Assembly: GCA_900548135.1 (NCBI GenBank)
Contig: URJC01000028.1
Location: 1-15,450, forward strand
DNA from: an uncultured Odoribacter sp.
GTDB lineage: Bacteria; Bacteroidota; Bacteroidia; Bacteroidales; Marinifilaceae
Length of the DNA: 15,450 bases
Reading direction: 5' to 3'
The translations under genes were made by a program, and so were the position numbers. The notes under the pieces were generated by a model, which did no database searches, had not been told where the DNA came from, and saw only the letters and a list, made by a program, of their open reading frames with translations. This document shows positions 1 through 7,676 of this stretch, piece after piece (position 1 is the stretch's first letter; each line of letters starts with the position of its first letter).

Positions 1-816
1 GCCATTATCAATGGTACAGAAGAACTACTTGAAGAATACCGTAAACTCGGCGTAACCATCTATGCTACCGGAGGAGAAACGGCCGATGTAGGTGACCTTG
101 TCCGTACCATCATCGTTGATTCCACCGTTACTTGCCGCATGAAACGTACGGATGTAATCGACAATGCCAATATCCGGCCCGGAGATGTCATTGTCGGACT
201 TGCTTCCTATGGCCAGGCGACTTATGAAACGGAATACAATGGGGGTATGGGTTCCAACGGACTTACCTCTGCCCGCCACGATGTCTTTGCCAAATACCTG
301 GCAGAAAAATATCCGGAAAGTTACGATAATCTGGTCCCCCAGGAATTGATCTATGCCGGAAATTGCAAGCTGACAGATGCTGTCGAAGGTGTGGGATTAA
401 ATGCAGGTAAGCTGGTATTATCACCCACCCGTACCTATGCTCCAGTCATAAAAAAAATACTCGACCACTACCGGCATGATATCCACGGTATGGTCCACTG
501 TTCAGGCGGAGCACAGACAAAAATCATGAACTTTGTAGAGAATATGCATATCGTCAAGGATAATCTCTTCCCTGTCCCACCGTTATTCCGGCTAATTCAG
601 GAACAGTCCGGTACGCCTTGGGAAGAAATGTACAAAGTCTTCAACATGGGACACCGCATGGAAATTTATGTTGACGGGGAACTAGCCGAAGAAATCATCA
701 CCATTTCAAAGAGTTTCAATATTGATGCCCGGATCGTCGGCCGTTGCTACGATAACGACGAAGGCGAAGGAAATAAGCTTACCATAATCAGTGAATTCGG
801 GAAATTCATATACTGA
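1..816 (+). CDS. purM: Phosphoribosylformylglycinamidine cyclo-ligase (AIR synthetase), 3' part
   Basis: This enzyme closes the imidazole ring in purine synthesis: ATP-dependent conversion of FGAM to aminoimidazole ribonucleotide in the cytoplasm. The reading frame is open from base 1, so the start lies outside the window; about 271 C-terminal residues are visible. They begin shortly before a glycine-rich GGETADVGD motif, which corresponds to the GGETAE motif of PurM. Further landmarks are the LASYGQ segment, the CSGGAQTK segment and the FNMGHRMEI segment, which aligns with the FNCGVGM region of E. coli PurM. The first ATG in frame (base 139) lies inside the conserved domain and is not the start. 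The gene ends in TGA and is followed 36 bases later by a strong terminator, so it is probably the last gene of its transcript. The family call is firm; the missing N-terminus cannot be judged. Confidence 0.9.
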   Translation, partial: AIINGTEELLEEYRKLGVTIYATGGETADVGDLVRTIIVDSTVTCRMKRTDVIDNANIRPGDVIVGLASYGQATYETEYNGGMGSNGLTSARHDVFAKYLAEKYPESYDNLVPQELIYAGNCKLTDAVEGVGLNAGKLVLSPTRTYAPVIKKILDHYRHDIHGMVHCSGGAQTKIMNFVENMHIVKDNLFPVPPLFRLIQEQSGTPWEEMYKVFNMGHRMEIYVDGELAEEIITISKSFNIDARIVGRCYDNDEGEGNKLTIISEFGKFIY

Positions 817-852
817 ACGGTAGGTTTGATCCGTAAATTTTATATATAAGTG

Positions 853-883
853 AAACGGGAACCTTGAGGTTCCCGTTTTTATT
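853..883. terminator. Strong hairpin terminator behind purM, probably two-way
   Basis: An 11-bp perfect stem (853-863 paired with 868-878) with a TTGA loop is followed by a T-run on the plus strand and preceded by A residues, which give a T-run on the minus strand. It is a typical intrinsic terminator for purM. The stop codon of the minus-strand toxin relic (879-881) touches it, so the same hairpin would end transcription from both sides. Confidence 0.9.
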
Positions 884-1162
884 GGTTACAATTATGTATA
901 GAAATAATTACAATGATAATCTGGTCATTTTCTATACGGCAAATAATACGATGCACTGAGTTAATGTACCTTGACCAATAACCTGCCAACTCAAAACGTA
1001 GTGATTCCGTTTACCAAGACCAATAAGCAAATGTTCTGCCATAACAAACAGCCAATAAAAAATATCACCAGCTGAAAACCACTCCCGGCAAAACCCACGG
1101 CAAATATACGTTATTCCATCTTCTGGGAAATCAGGAACAATTACAATATGCAAGTTATTCAT
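879..1162 (-). pseudogene. Relic of a YoeB/Txe-type toxin gene (RelE/ParE superfamily), frameshifted
   Basis: Read on the minus strand, the frame that ends at the TAA at 879-881 encodes a block with SLRFELAGYWSRYI followed by SVHRIICRIENDQIII. This matches the C-terminal half of YoeB toxins (E. coli: LKHNLSGFWSRRI, then EEHRLVYAVTDDSLLI). Just upstream, another frame carries LIGLGK, the usual G-x-GKPE stretch before this block. Adding one C near 1009 (CGG to CCGG) joins the two frames as GLGK-PESLRFELAGYW, so a single-base deletion explains the break. The longest uninterrupted frame here (932-1162, start ATG at 1162) therefore runs out of frame at its end. Its N-terminal half is not recognisable, apart from a possible FSxxxDIxYW remnant, and may contain further deletions. 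YoeB toxins are ribosome-dependent mRNA endonucleases paired with a YefM antitoxin; no antitoxin gene is visible at 1163-1299. The firm part is 879-1042. Confidence 0.65.
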
Positions 1163-1299
1163 TAATATGATGACATGTTATTAAAACTTATCTCTATCAC
1201 AAACTAAACAATTTCATTTCATTTTGTATACCAAATATTGGCAAACAGTTTGAAAACATTAAAATGATTTACAAATTTTACTAAAAATTTAAAAATCAT

Positions 1300-1659
1300 A
1301 TGGAAATGGACATTCAATACAGGCAAACGATTGTGCTACGTTGCCTGACTAAACGATTAAATCTTAATCAAGTCATTAATATACAAGAGAATCTTTTCCC
1401 TTTTGTTATTATTCCCGACATCAAGGTAATCCTGGACCTTCAACAGGTATGTTTTATGGACTGTTGTGCCATAAACAGCCTCCTCACCATGAACAGGATT
1501 GCCCAGGCCAACCACACCCTTCTGGTGCTATGCAATTTAACAGAACATGTACGCCTTTTAACCGACACTTTAAAACTATCTCACGTCCTATGTATAGAAC
1601 ACCAGCCTAGCAACAACTATCATTCTCTCTCCTTAGGGATACCTTTAGAGCTAAAATAA
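1300..1659 (+). CDS. Small STAS-domain protein without the usual phospho-acceptor serine
   Basis: The 119 residues are the length of a single STAS domain, the fold of SpoIIAA-type anti-anti-sigma factors. The match lies at residues 42-97: a VILDL strand, then QQVCFMDCCAINSLL in the place of the V-x-FMDSSGLGVLL loop and helix, then LLVLCNLTEHVRLL as the next strand and helix. In SpoIIAA the first serine of DSSG is phosphorylated by the partner kinase; here the motif reads D54-C55-C56-A57, so neither serine nor glycine is present. No anti-sigma kinase, phosphatase or sigma factor gene lies nearby, so partner and target are unknown. The N-terminal 40 residues are weaker; a second ATG follows at 1306. 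The upstream region is AT-rich with no certain promoter. STAS membership is inferred from motif pattern and length, not from a search. Confidence 0.7.
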   Translation: MEMDIQYRQTIVLRCLTKRLNLNQVINIQENLFPFVIIPDIKVILDLQQVCFMDCCAINSLLTMNRIAQANHTLLVLCNLTEHVRLLTDTLKLSHVLCIEHQPSNNYHSLSLGIPLELK

Positions 1660-1826
1660 ACCTGATATTGTCAATTCAATACAAAAATTGAAACAACGCT
1701 TACAAAACAAATCTATCTACTCAAACCGATTAACAAAATAATACACCATACAGTAGTAAAACATTTTATTTACTGGTGGTATTCTATGATTTTTGTTAAA
1801 ACTAAAACTAATTTAACTTCTTAACC
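1660..1826. other. AT-rich spacer with two weak inverted repeats
   Basis: This spacer separates the STAS gene from the next small gene. It holds a 6-bp inverted repeat just after the STAS stop (1675-1680 with 1687-1692), which lacks a T-run and is a poor terminator. A longer imperfect palindrome (1751-1775, CAGTA to TACTG at the ends) could be a protein-binding site or a transcript hairpin. No good promoter match was found. Confidence 0.3.
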
Positions 1827-2111
1827 ATGAATGAAAAGAAATTAACTGAGAAACAACTTGGACGTCTGAGATTAGCCTATGAAGTGCAACAAATCGCAAA
1901 CCCCTATCTCAAACAAGGGATTTATTCTAAAACTGCCATTTATCTTAATTTTGTTGTAAAAGAAATTCCAATATGTATCAACACCTTCAGAAAAATGTTG
2001 AAAGAAGATGTTTCGAATTTCCCACAACTTGCCGAAGAATACCAACGTCAGGCAACCTTACAGTATTTAAACTTTCTGGATAAAAGAAGACAGAAAAGAA
2101 TAAAATCCTGA
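1827..2111 (+). CDS. Small basic protein of unknown function
   Basis: I do not recognise this 94-residue protein. It has no signal peptide and no membrane segment and is rich in Lys, Arg and Gln. It reads as mostly helical: an amphipathic N-terminal helix with KQLGRLRLAYEVQQIA, a middle part with YSKTAIYLNFVVKEIPICINTFRKML that could be a helix-turn-helix-like unit, and a strongly basic tail ending in DKRRQKRIKS. A nucleic-acid-binding role is possible but is inference only. The ATG at 1827 is chosen because the reading frame and charge pattern begin there; no Shine-Dalgarno is visible, which is normal in this group. Base composition is clearly richer in A+T than the neighbouring core genes, as for the STAS gene before it, so both may be accessory genes. 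Confidence 0.6.
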   Translation: MNEKKLTEKQLGRLRLAYEVQQIANPYLKQGIYSKTAIYLNFVVKEIPICINTFRKMLKEDVSNFPQLAEEYQRQATLQYLNFLDKRRQKRIKS

Positions 2112-2121
2112 GACAAGGTCA

Positions 2122-2158
2122 TTCCGGATGAAAATGTAGGTCGTATCCGGAAATTTTA
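2122..2158 (+). terminator. Possible weak terminator behind the 94-residue gene
   Basis: An 8-bp perfect stem (TTCCGGAT at 2122-2129 with ATCCGGAA at 2145-2152) has a 15-base loop and is followed by a short T-run. It lies 10 bases after the stop codon. The long loop makes it weak; the stronger repeat just downstream may be the main stop. Confidence 0.4.
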
Positions 2159-2180
2159 AAACAGTGCTAAAATCAAAGAA

Positions 2181-2236
2181 AAAGCCAATAGTAAGAACAG
2201 AATAACTTTGTCTTCTTACTATTGGCTTTCCTATTT
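2181..2236. terminator. Perfect 17-bp inverted repeat, two-way terminator between convergent genes
   Basis: Bases 2181-2197 pair perfectly with 2213-2229 (17 bp, 15-base loop). A T-rich tail follows on both strands: TATTTTTA on the plus side and a TTTTTC run on the minus side. It lies between the plus-strand 94-residue gene and the end of the long minus-strand gene cluster, where a shared terminator is expected. The stem is unusually long for a terminator. Confidence 0.8.
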
Positions 2237-2262
2237 TTACCTTGACTTGCTAGCCAGCGATA

Positions 2263-5200
2263 TTAATGTGTCTGTAACATTCCCCGTATTCTTTGTTTCA
2301 GGTTCAGTTGGGTACTATCCACTTTTGCTTTACGTGAAGGGATAAAAAGGTCTTTGTACTTGGCCTTTGTAATCCGGAACTTCATTTTTTCCAGGGAACC
2401 TGAAATATCAACACCAGCACGGAATGGTAAAGGTGATTTCAAAATAGAAATATGATATTTAAAGGTCATATCAATATTGTGCTGTCCTCCGATAGCAGCT
2501 TTATACCGATCAATTTCCACCAGAAAGGGAAAAATCTCTATCGTACCATCCTTAATGGCCAAATCTACGGATATACTATCTATCAAATTCCGTTTCTTAT
2601 TTTTAAACATCAGCATCTTCGAGATTTCGGCAAATGTCTCTCCATCCATCAACACCAAATCACGTCCGTCCAGATAAGCAGCTGCCCGCAAAGTAGGCAA
2701 ATCAATCATCATCGACGAATCAAGCCAGGCATCAGCTGCAATATGAAAATCCACCGTTCCTGCAAACGAACGGAGCATAGGGAAAAGAGTATCCAGCGCA
2801 GGCATCAGGTGTACCAGGCTATCAATCCGGATATCATGCATCTGTAAGGCAAAACCAGTATATGCTTTTAAAGTATCAATCGCTTTATAGACAGCAGATG
2901 TACTCATATTAGCCGCCGAGGAACGCAATTCCAGGTCTGACAGTTCAATACATTGGTTGCGCATCACCACCTCCCCATGAATACTGTCCATCTCCAATTG
3001 GCCAAACATCACCTTCCGGATATCTGTCTGGAAAGTAAAATCAATACCCGGAGGAACCACAAACAAAGAATTATTTCCAGCCAAGCTTATCGAATCACTA
3101 ACCACCGGCAGAGCTTCCATATCATCTATTTCCCCATTACCTCCAATAGTATCCCGGTAACCAGCCTCCACTTTTGCCCTATACGAAGTTCCCATTTCCA
3201 TTGCCCTCATTAACTGGTTACAATCAATAAAATCGGATGTCACAATCAGCTGTCCCTGCAAAGTAGTATCTTTACGGAAGAAAGAACGGGCCATATTCGT
3301 GATACTTCCTGTCAATTTCAGATCCGAACGTCCCAATCTTACAACAGCAGAATCCAGTTCCACATCATTCATATTAAACCGCATCCGGGTACCCGGCATT
3401 TTGATCCGTACCGGGAAATAAGGAGTATAAGCCCGGAGACCTGTAAAATCAATCGTACCGGCAGGATGCCAGATTTTCGCATTACGCTTGCTACGCACAG
3501 CATCCAATTCAACATCAGCCTTCGCTAAATTCAACCGATTACCCAACATCCGTAAACGTAAACTATCGACATGCATGCTGGCATTTATTTGCGGCACCTT
3601 TTTATCCCGCTTCCAGGGCATAAGGGATGCTTTCACATCTGCTTGCTTCAAACCAACCAGTAAAGTATCCCGGACAATAAAAATCATCCGTCCCAAATGC
3701 AAATTAGAACTCATTGAAGCGATGGCTGTTGTATCCCGTAAAGGAGAAGTTTTCAGGGTCAGATAGGTAGTATCCATCAATAAACGCACTTTATTGCGTA
3801 TGTGTATATCCAAACCTGAATAGCCGACAATACCATTCAGCAGGTCTTTTCCTTGTAATGTATTCAAGTTCTGACGATTGGATGCAAAAGCAATACCAGC
3901 AGACCTGATATTCAGAACAATACTGTCTTTGGGAATAAAAATTTCTACGTCTTTAGCCTGACATCCCCCTCCGACATTGATTTTTCCATAATTTCCTTCT
4001 ATCACATCGCTGACCAACACCTTTCCCCGTAAAGAAGTATTCAATTTCCCCTTGCAGGTTATTCCATCGGCAAGGGGGAATATCCGGGTCAATGCCTCAA
4101 AATCGACTAATGCATCAATTTTAGCCTTCACCAAAGGGGCTGACAGCAATTGTTCTACCTGAGCTTCCAAATCAATGTCAGTGCCTCCTCCCTGCATACA
4201 AAAATGACGGAGGGTAAGATAGGATTCCTGTTCCTTCTGTAAATCCACCAAGGCAAAAAGATCCATTTCCAGGGTGTCTATTCTGGATGGCATACCCGGA
4301 TAAGCAATATATCCATCCTTTATACTAAATTCAGAAGTAATCAAAGGTATATGTTGCTTTCCATACAATCCGGAAACCTCCCCTTTGCAGGTAACCTCTC
4401 CACGTACTGCCACATCATCTCTCTTTTTTAATATTGTATCAGGAACCAAATCCAACAATGTTTTCAAAGTAGGGATATGAATCCCATACTTCAGGTCAAC
4501 CTGCACTGTCCGGGTAGTTGTATCTCCTCTCAAAGTCCCTCCCGCCCCAAAACGTACCCCATTTACATCAAACACTGCTTTTTCAAGCGTATAAAGCAAA
4601 GAATCCCGGTTAATCTTCATGCCGGTTTCTATTCCCAATTTCAGGTGGTTCACCAGCAATTGCCCTTCCTGCCAGAATAAAATATTCCCGGCCGAAAAAT
4701 TCAGCTTCAAACGGGAACGCCTGGCTCCCAGCATCCCATCCAAGCTCAGGTTCAAGCCCGTGAGTCGGGTATAGATTTGTGTATTCCGGTCATCAAAGAT
4801 AAGACACCCATTTACAACACGCACATTACGTAAACGGAGGCCGGAATTAAACCCAGCCGTATCGGCAACTACCGTATCGACAGCAACGGTATCTGCTGAG
4901 GGGCGTACTACATTCCAGTTGGCAACTCCGGAAGTATCCACGTAAGCATAAATCTCAGGCCGTTCCAACACAAAATCTTTGACAACAATACGGTTCTTTC
5001 TCAGATAAGCAATAGGGTTAATGGTGATCAAACACGATTTCATCCTCATCAGGGAATCCTGTGCCACAGGCGGAGTTGTTACCGTACTATCCCGGAACAC
5101 ACCGGAAATCAGCGTAGCATCTGACATTTCCAGTCCAAAATCAGGAAAAGTAGAAAAAAAGGTGAGCTCTATCTTTCCAAAATGCACTTCTGCATTCAAA

Positions 5201-5355
5201 TATTCCGTAGCCACTTTTTCCACCGTGGGTGTCAGTTTTTCCGGTGTAAAAACAAAATGAATAAGGATACCTATGCCCACAACCACCGCAACAACCAGAA
5301 TCAACAGACTCCATAAGATCCAACGCAATACACGTTTCCAAAGTACTTTTTTCAT
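2263..5355 (-). CDS. AsmA-like envelope protein (1030 residues)
   Basis: AsmA-like proteins are anchored in the inner membrane by their N-terminus and extend a long beta-rich, groove-shaped body into the periplasm; relatives (TamB, YhdP) carry phospholipids to the outer membrane. Here a short basic N-terminus leads into one membrane segment (about residues 11-36). The typical AsmA opening follows: TPEKLTPTVEKVATEYLNAEVHFGKI, then FFSTFPDFGLEMSDATL. The body (about 80-890) consists of beta-strand-rich stretches with many DT-x-L turns. The C-terminal part (about 900-1000) has the conserved AsmA-like end: ISKMLMFKNKKRNLIDSISV, then DGTIEIFPFLVEIDRYKAAIGG and SPLPFRAGVDISGSLEKMKFRI. The start is the ATG at 5355, directly before the basic and hydrophobic segment. 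It is last in the minus-strand cluster, 68 bases after the NamZ-like gene, and ends before a strong terminator. The lipid cargo cannot be read from sequence. Confidence 0.85.
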   Translation of the reverse strand: MKKVLWKRVLRWILWSLLILVVAVVVGIGILIHFVFTPEKLTPTVEKVATEYLNAEVHFGKIELTFFSTFPDFGLEMSDATLISGVFRDSTVTTPPVAQDSLMRMKSCLITINPIAYLRKNRIVVKDFVLERPEIYAYVDTSGVANWNVVRPSADTVAVDTVVADTAGFNSGLRLRNVRVVNGCLIFDDRNTQIYTRLTGLNLSLDGMLGARRSRLKLNFSAGNILFWQEGQLLVNHLKLGIETGMKINRDSLLYTLEKAVFDVNGVRFGAGGTLRGDTTTRTVQVDLKYGIHIPTLKTLLDLVPDTILKKRDDVAVRGEVTCKGEVSGLYGKQHIPLITSEFSIKDGYIAYPGMPSRIDTLEMDLFALVDLQKEQESYLTLRHFCMQGGGTDIDLEAQVEQLLSAPLVKAKIDALVDFEALTRIFPLADGITCKGKLNTSLRGKVLVSDVIEGNYGKINVGGGCQAKDVEIFIPKDSIVLNIRSAGIAFASNRQNLNTLQGKDLLNGIVGYSGLDIHIRNKVRLLMDTTYLTLKTSPLRDTTAIASMSSNLHLGRMIFIVRDTLLVGLKQADVKASLMPWKRDKKVPQINASMHVDSLRLRMLGNRLNLAKADVELDAVRSKRNAKIWHPAGTIDFTGLRAYTPYFPVRIKMPGTRMRFNMNDVELDSAVVRLGRSDLKLTGSITNMARSFFRKDTTLQGQLIVTSDFIDCNQLMRAMEMGTSYRAKVEAGYRDTIGGNGEIDDMEALPVVSDSISLAGNNSLFVVPPGIDFTFQTDIRKVMFGQLEMDSIHGEVVMRNQCIELSDLELRSSAANMSTSAVYKAIDTLKAYTGFALQMHDIRIDSLVHLMPALDTLFPMLRSFAGTVDFHIAADAWLDSSMMIDLPTLRAAAYLDGRDLVLMDGETFAEISKMLMFKNKKRNLIDSISVDLAIKDGTIEIFPFLVEIDRYKAAIGGQHNIDMTFKYHISILKSPLPFRAGVDISGSLEKMKFRITKAKYKDLFIPSRKAKVDSTQLNLKQRIRGMLQTH

Positions 5356-5423
5356 TTTTTCCAGCTATAATTCTGACATAAACTTATCCCGTTCGTAAAT
5401 CCGATGTTCCGGGAAACCACCCA

Positions 5424-6584
5424 TTAATTATAAATCAAATATTTTTTCCTGATCTGCCTGAAATTTTCCAAATCCGGCTGCCAGGTCTTCCGGATTTCTT
5501 CCTCCGTTTTCCCGGCAATAATATCTTTCCTTAAACGGTCCGTTCCTGCCAGTTTCTCAAAATAAGAAATAAAAAAGGGTTCCTGGCCCGTATAACTCCG
5601 GTAAGCCGTTATCAACCAATCCAACCTCAGGCGTGCCCCTTTTTTAACCGCTTCATACTCTCCTCTTAAATCCATTCCATAACATTTTTTTCCCAGGCAT
5701 TTCGGATTCTTACTCATTCCGGGGATGCTCTCCGGCGTATATGAATAAGACATTTGCTTCAATGCAGGGTGTCCAAAAACCTGAAAGGGCGTATAAGTAC
5801 CCCGTCCTTCATTCACCACCGTTCCCTCAAACAGGCAAACCGAAGGATACAACATTACCGATACCCGGTCCGGCAAATTAGGCGAAGGCGGCTGTGGTAA
5901 ACTGAATGTCATCTCCCTTGTCCAATTCCGGCAAGGAACAACGGTAAGCAGGCACCTGACCCCATTTTTCAACCACCCTTCCCCATTGATCATCCTGGCG
6001 TACTCCCCTATAGTCATCCCATATACAACAGGAACAGGATGCATCCCCACAAAAGACCGATGTTTTGCTTCCAGTACTGGTCCATCTATATAAAATGCAT
6101 TCGGATTAGCCCGATCCATCACAACCAGCGGAATATTTTCTTCTGCACAAGCTTCCATCACATTATGCAAAGTCGACAGATACGTATAAAAACGGACTCC
6201 GACGTCCTGGATATCAAATATCATTATCTCTATCCCTTCAAGGTCTCCAGACAACGGTTTCTTCTTCTTGCCATATAGCGAAATCACTGGCAAACCAGTA
6301 GTTTTATCCGTATAATCCCCCACCATTTCCCCAGCATCAGCATCTCCCCGGAAACCATGTTCAGGACAAAAAACACGCACCAGGTTTACCCCATGGTCCC
6401 GCAAGAAATCCACACTATGCAGTCCTCCCACGACTGAAGTCTGATTGGCAATTATACCTACCTTTTTACCAACCAGTAAAGACTCATATCCGGCAAAATC
6501 AGCAATTCCAGGATCTATGGCATACATCACCGAAGACACACAAACCGTACAAATACCTGAAAGAATTTTTTTTAATAATTTCAT
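5424..6584 (-). CDS. DUF1343 / NamZ-like exo-beta-N-acetylmuramidase, exported
   Basis: Members of this family (glycoside hydrolase family 171, NamZ of Bacillus subtilis and Tannerella forsythia) remove MurNAc from the non-reducing ends of peptidoglycan fragments in wall recycling. The 386 residues are of full family length. Visible family landmarks are NQTS (47-50), FCPEHGFRG (72-80), a glycine-rich stretch ending SLYGK (102-106), IFDIQDVGVRFYTY (122-135), VVMDRANPN (154-162) and MTIGEYARMINGEGW (190-204). The PEHG and DIQDVG stretches hold the acidic residues expected in the active site. An N-terminal signal sequence (about residues 1-22: KLLKK, then a hydrophobic run ending VMYA) puts it in the periplasm or outside. 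It lies 10 bases after the DUF4837 gene, so the two are surely co-transcribed. Substrate (MurNAc peptides or disaccharides) is family knowledge, not visible here. No MurNAc transporter or kinase is in the window. Confidence 0.88.
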   Translation of the reverse strand: MKLLKKILSGICTVCVSSVMYAIDPGIADFAGYESLLVGKKVGIIANQTSVVGGLHSVDFLRDHGVNLVRVFCPEHGFRGDADAGEMVGDYTDKTTGLPVISLYGKKKKPLSGDLEGIEIMIFDIQDVGVRFYTYLSTLHNVMEACAEENIPLVVMDRANPNAFYIDGPVLEAKHRSFVGMHPVPVVYGMTIGEYARMINGEGWLKNGVRCLLTVVPCRNWTREMTFSLPQPPSPNLPDRVSVMLYPSVCLFEGTVVNEGRGTYTPFQVFGHPALKQMSYSYTPESIPGMSKNPKCLGKKCYGMDLRGEYEAVKKGARLRLDWLITAYRSYTGQEPFFISYFEKLAGTDRLRKDIIAGKTEEEIRKTWQPDLENFRQIRKKYLIYN

Positions 6585-6594
6585 ATTCTATCTG

Positions 6595-7620
6595 CTACTT
6601 CTTTTCTTCTTCCGGAAAATCAAGTTTCATCGAATACAAGATACTCTCCACCTGACGCACCATATTCCGTTTCTTTCCATCCGGAGCATAAACATATCCC
6701 ATCATATAAATTACCCGGCTATTTTTCTGGTCAAGCACTACATTAAGCACAAAAGGACCTGCCATAAAATCATTCTCGGCAATCCACAACCCTTTGATCA
6801 GCATGGCATAATATTTCCCGTCATACTCATAATTAGCTGCCGTCATCGGAGTCACCATATCCAAAGCCATCCAGGTACTATCCCGTGGCCCGGGAATATA
6901 TTTTTTCAGTTCTTCATTCACCCGGTCCAATATAATGTGGTAATCCAACTGACTCTGGTTGGTATAAGGCTCCTCAAAAAATATAATACCTTTACTATCT
7001 GAACGGGTCTCCGAAGAAATCCAGACAAAATTATTCGTGTCTTTATTAATCATATATCCCCCCGGACAAAACAACAACATATCATATTTTTTCTTAAAAG
7101 TCTGATAGATTTTGTTATCTGCAGTTTTCTTATACACATTAATCAAGCGGTCACGCTCTGCTTTCAGATACACACCCATCATCTTTTCCTTATTGGCATC
7201 GAAGATCTTGTAAAAAGATGCTGCATCGGGTGCAATAATCTTAAAGATTTTCTGTGAACGCGCCCAGGGACTGTCAAAATAGGCCAAAGAAGCCGTATCC
7301 GCTTTGCTATTTACCGATACCAACAAAATATTACGGTGTGCACGTGCATTCCGCTCAAAATTAGCCGGAGGCAAATTGATCAAATCAAAAATGGGCTCAG
7401 CCTGAGGCAAACCAACTTGATCCTGGCCGAAAAATTGCCTGATCGTGTCGCCCATACTACCCTCCCACTGAAGCTTTGGCATGACCACCATCAATTCATT
7501 GGTAGAACCGGTAATAGATTGCAACATAGCTCTTCCGCCTCCGTTCTCTTTACAAGAAACAAACAGAAACAATCCAAGACAAACAGGAACAATAAAATTC
7601 ACTATTTTTTTCATAATCAT
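6595..7620 (-). CDS. DUF4837 family lipoprotein
   Basis: The 341 residues match the Bacteroidota family DUF4837, whose function is unknown. A lipoprotein signal is clear: MKK, a hydrophobic run, then LFVSC with Cys23 as the likely lipidated residue (numbering from the ATG at 7620). The residues after it (KENGG) only partly resemble a Bacteroidota surface-export signal. Typical family stretches are GSTNELMVVMP near the N-terminus, FDLINLPPANFERNARAHRNIL, the PGGYMINKDTNNFVWISSETR segment and the final GYVYAPDGKKRNMVRQVESI. A second start (ATG at 7614) would give MKKIVNF, the more usual signal-peptide form; either is possible. It lies between the DUF3108 gene (56-base gap with a promoter candidate) and the NamZ-like gene (10-base gap), which suggests a shared role in the envelope. 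Confidence 0.85.
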   Translation of the reverse strand: MIMKKIVNFIVPVCLGLFLFVSCKENGGGRAMLQSITGSTNELMVVMPKLQWEGSMGDTIRQFFGQDQVGLPQAEPIFDLINLPPANFERNARAHRNILLVSVNSKADTASLAYFDSPWARSQKIFKIIAPDAASFYKIFDANKEKMMGVYLKAERDRLINVYKKTADNKIYQTFKKKYDMLLFCPGGYMINKDTNNFVWISSETRSDSKGIIFFEEPYTNQSQLDYHIILDRVNEELKKYIPGPRDSTWMALDMVTPMTAANYEYDGKYYAMLIKGLWIAENDFMAGPFVLNVVLDQKNSRVIYMMGYVYAPDGKKRNMVRQVESILYSMKLDFPEEEKK

Positions 7621-7642
7621 TTATATTAATGAAATAATCAAT

Positions 7643-7673
7643 CAATATTAATTATACATTCAGAGTTACCAAG
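7643..7673 (-). promoter_or_regulatory. Candidate Bacteroidales-type promoter for the DUF4837-NamZ-AsmA genes
   Basis: On the minus strand CTTG (7673-7670) and TAATATTG (7650-7643) are separated by 19 bases. This fits the TTTG / TAnnTTTG pattern of Bacteroides sigma-ABfr promoters with one mismatch in each box. The second box is 23 bases before the DUF4837 start. AT-rich sequence makes chance matches likely, so this is only a candidate. Confidence 0.35.
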
Positions 7674-7676
7674 TCT

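Noticed and set aside
932..1162. A 76-residue minus-strand open frame taken as an intact gene
   Set aside because: Its C-terminal part runs out of frame with the toxin-like sequence that follows; it is better explained as part of a frameshifted relic.
1249..1278. TTTG upstream of the STAS gene as a -33 box
   Set aside because: No TAnnTTTG-like partner stands at the proper distance; the region is so AT-rich that single TTTG matches mean little.
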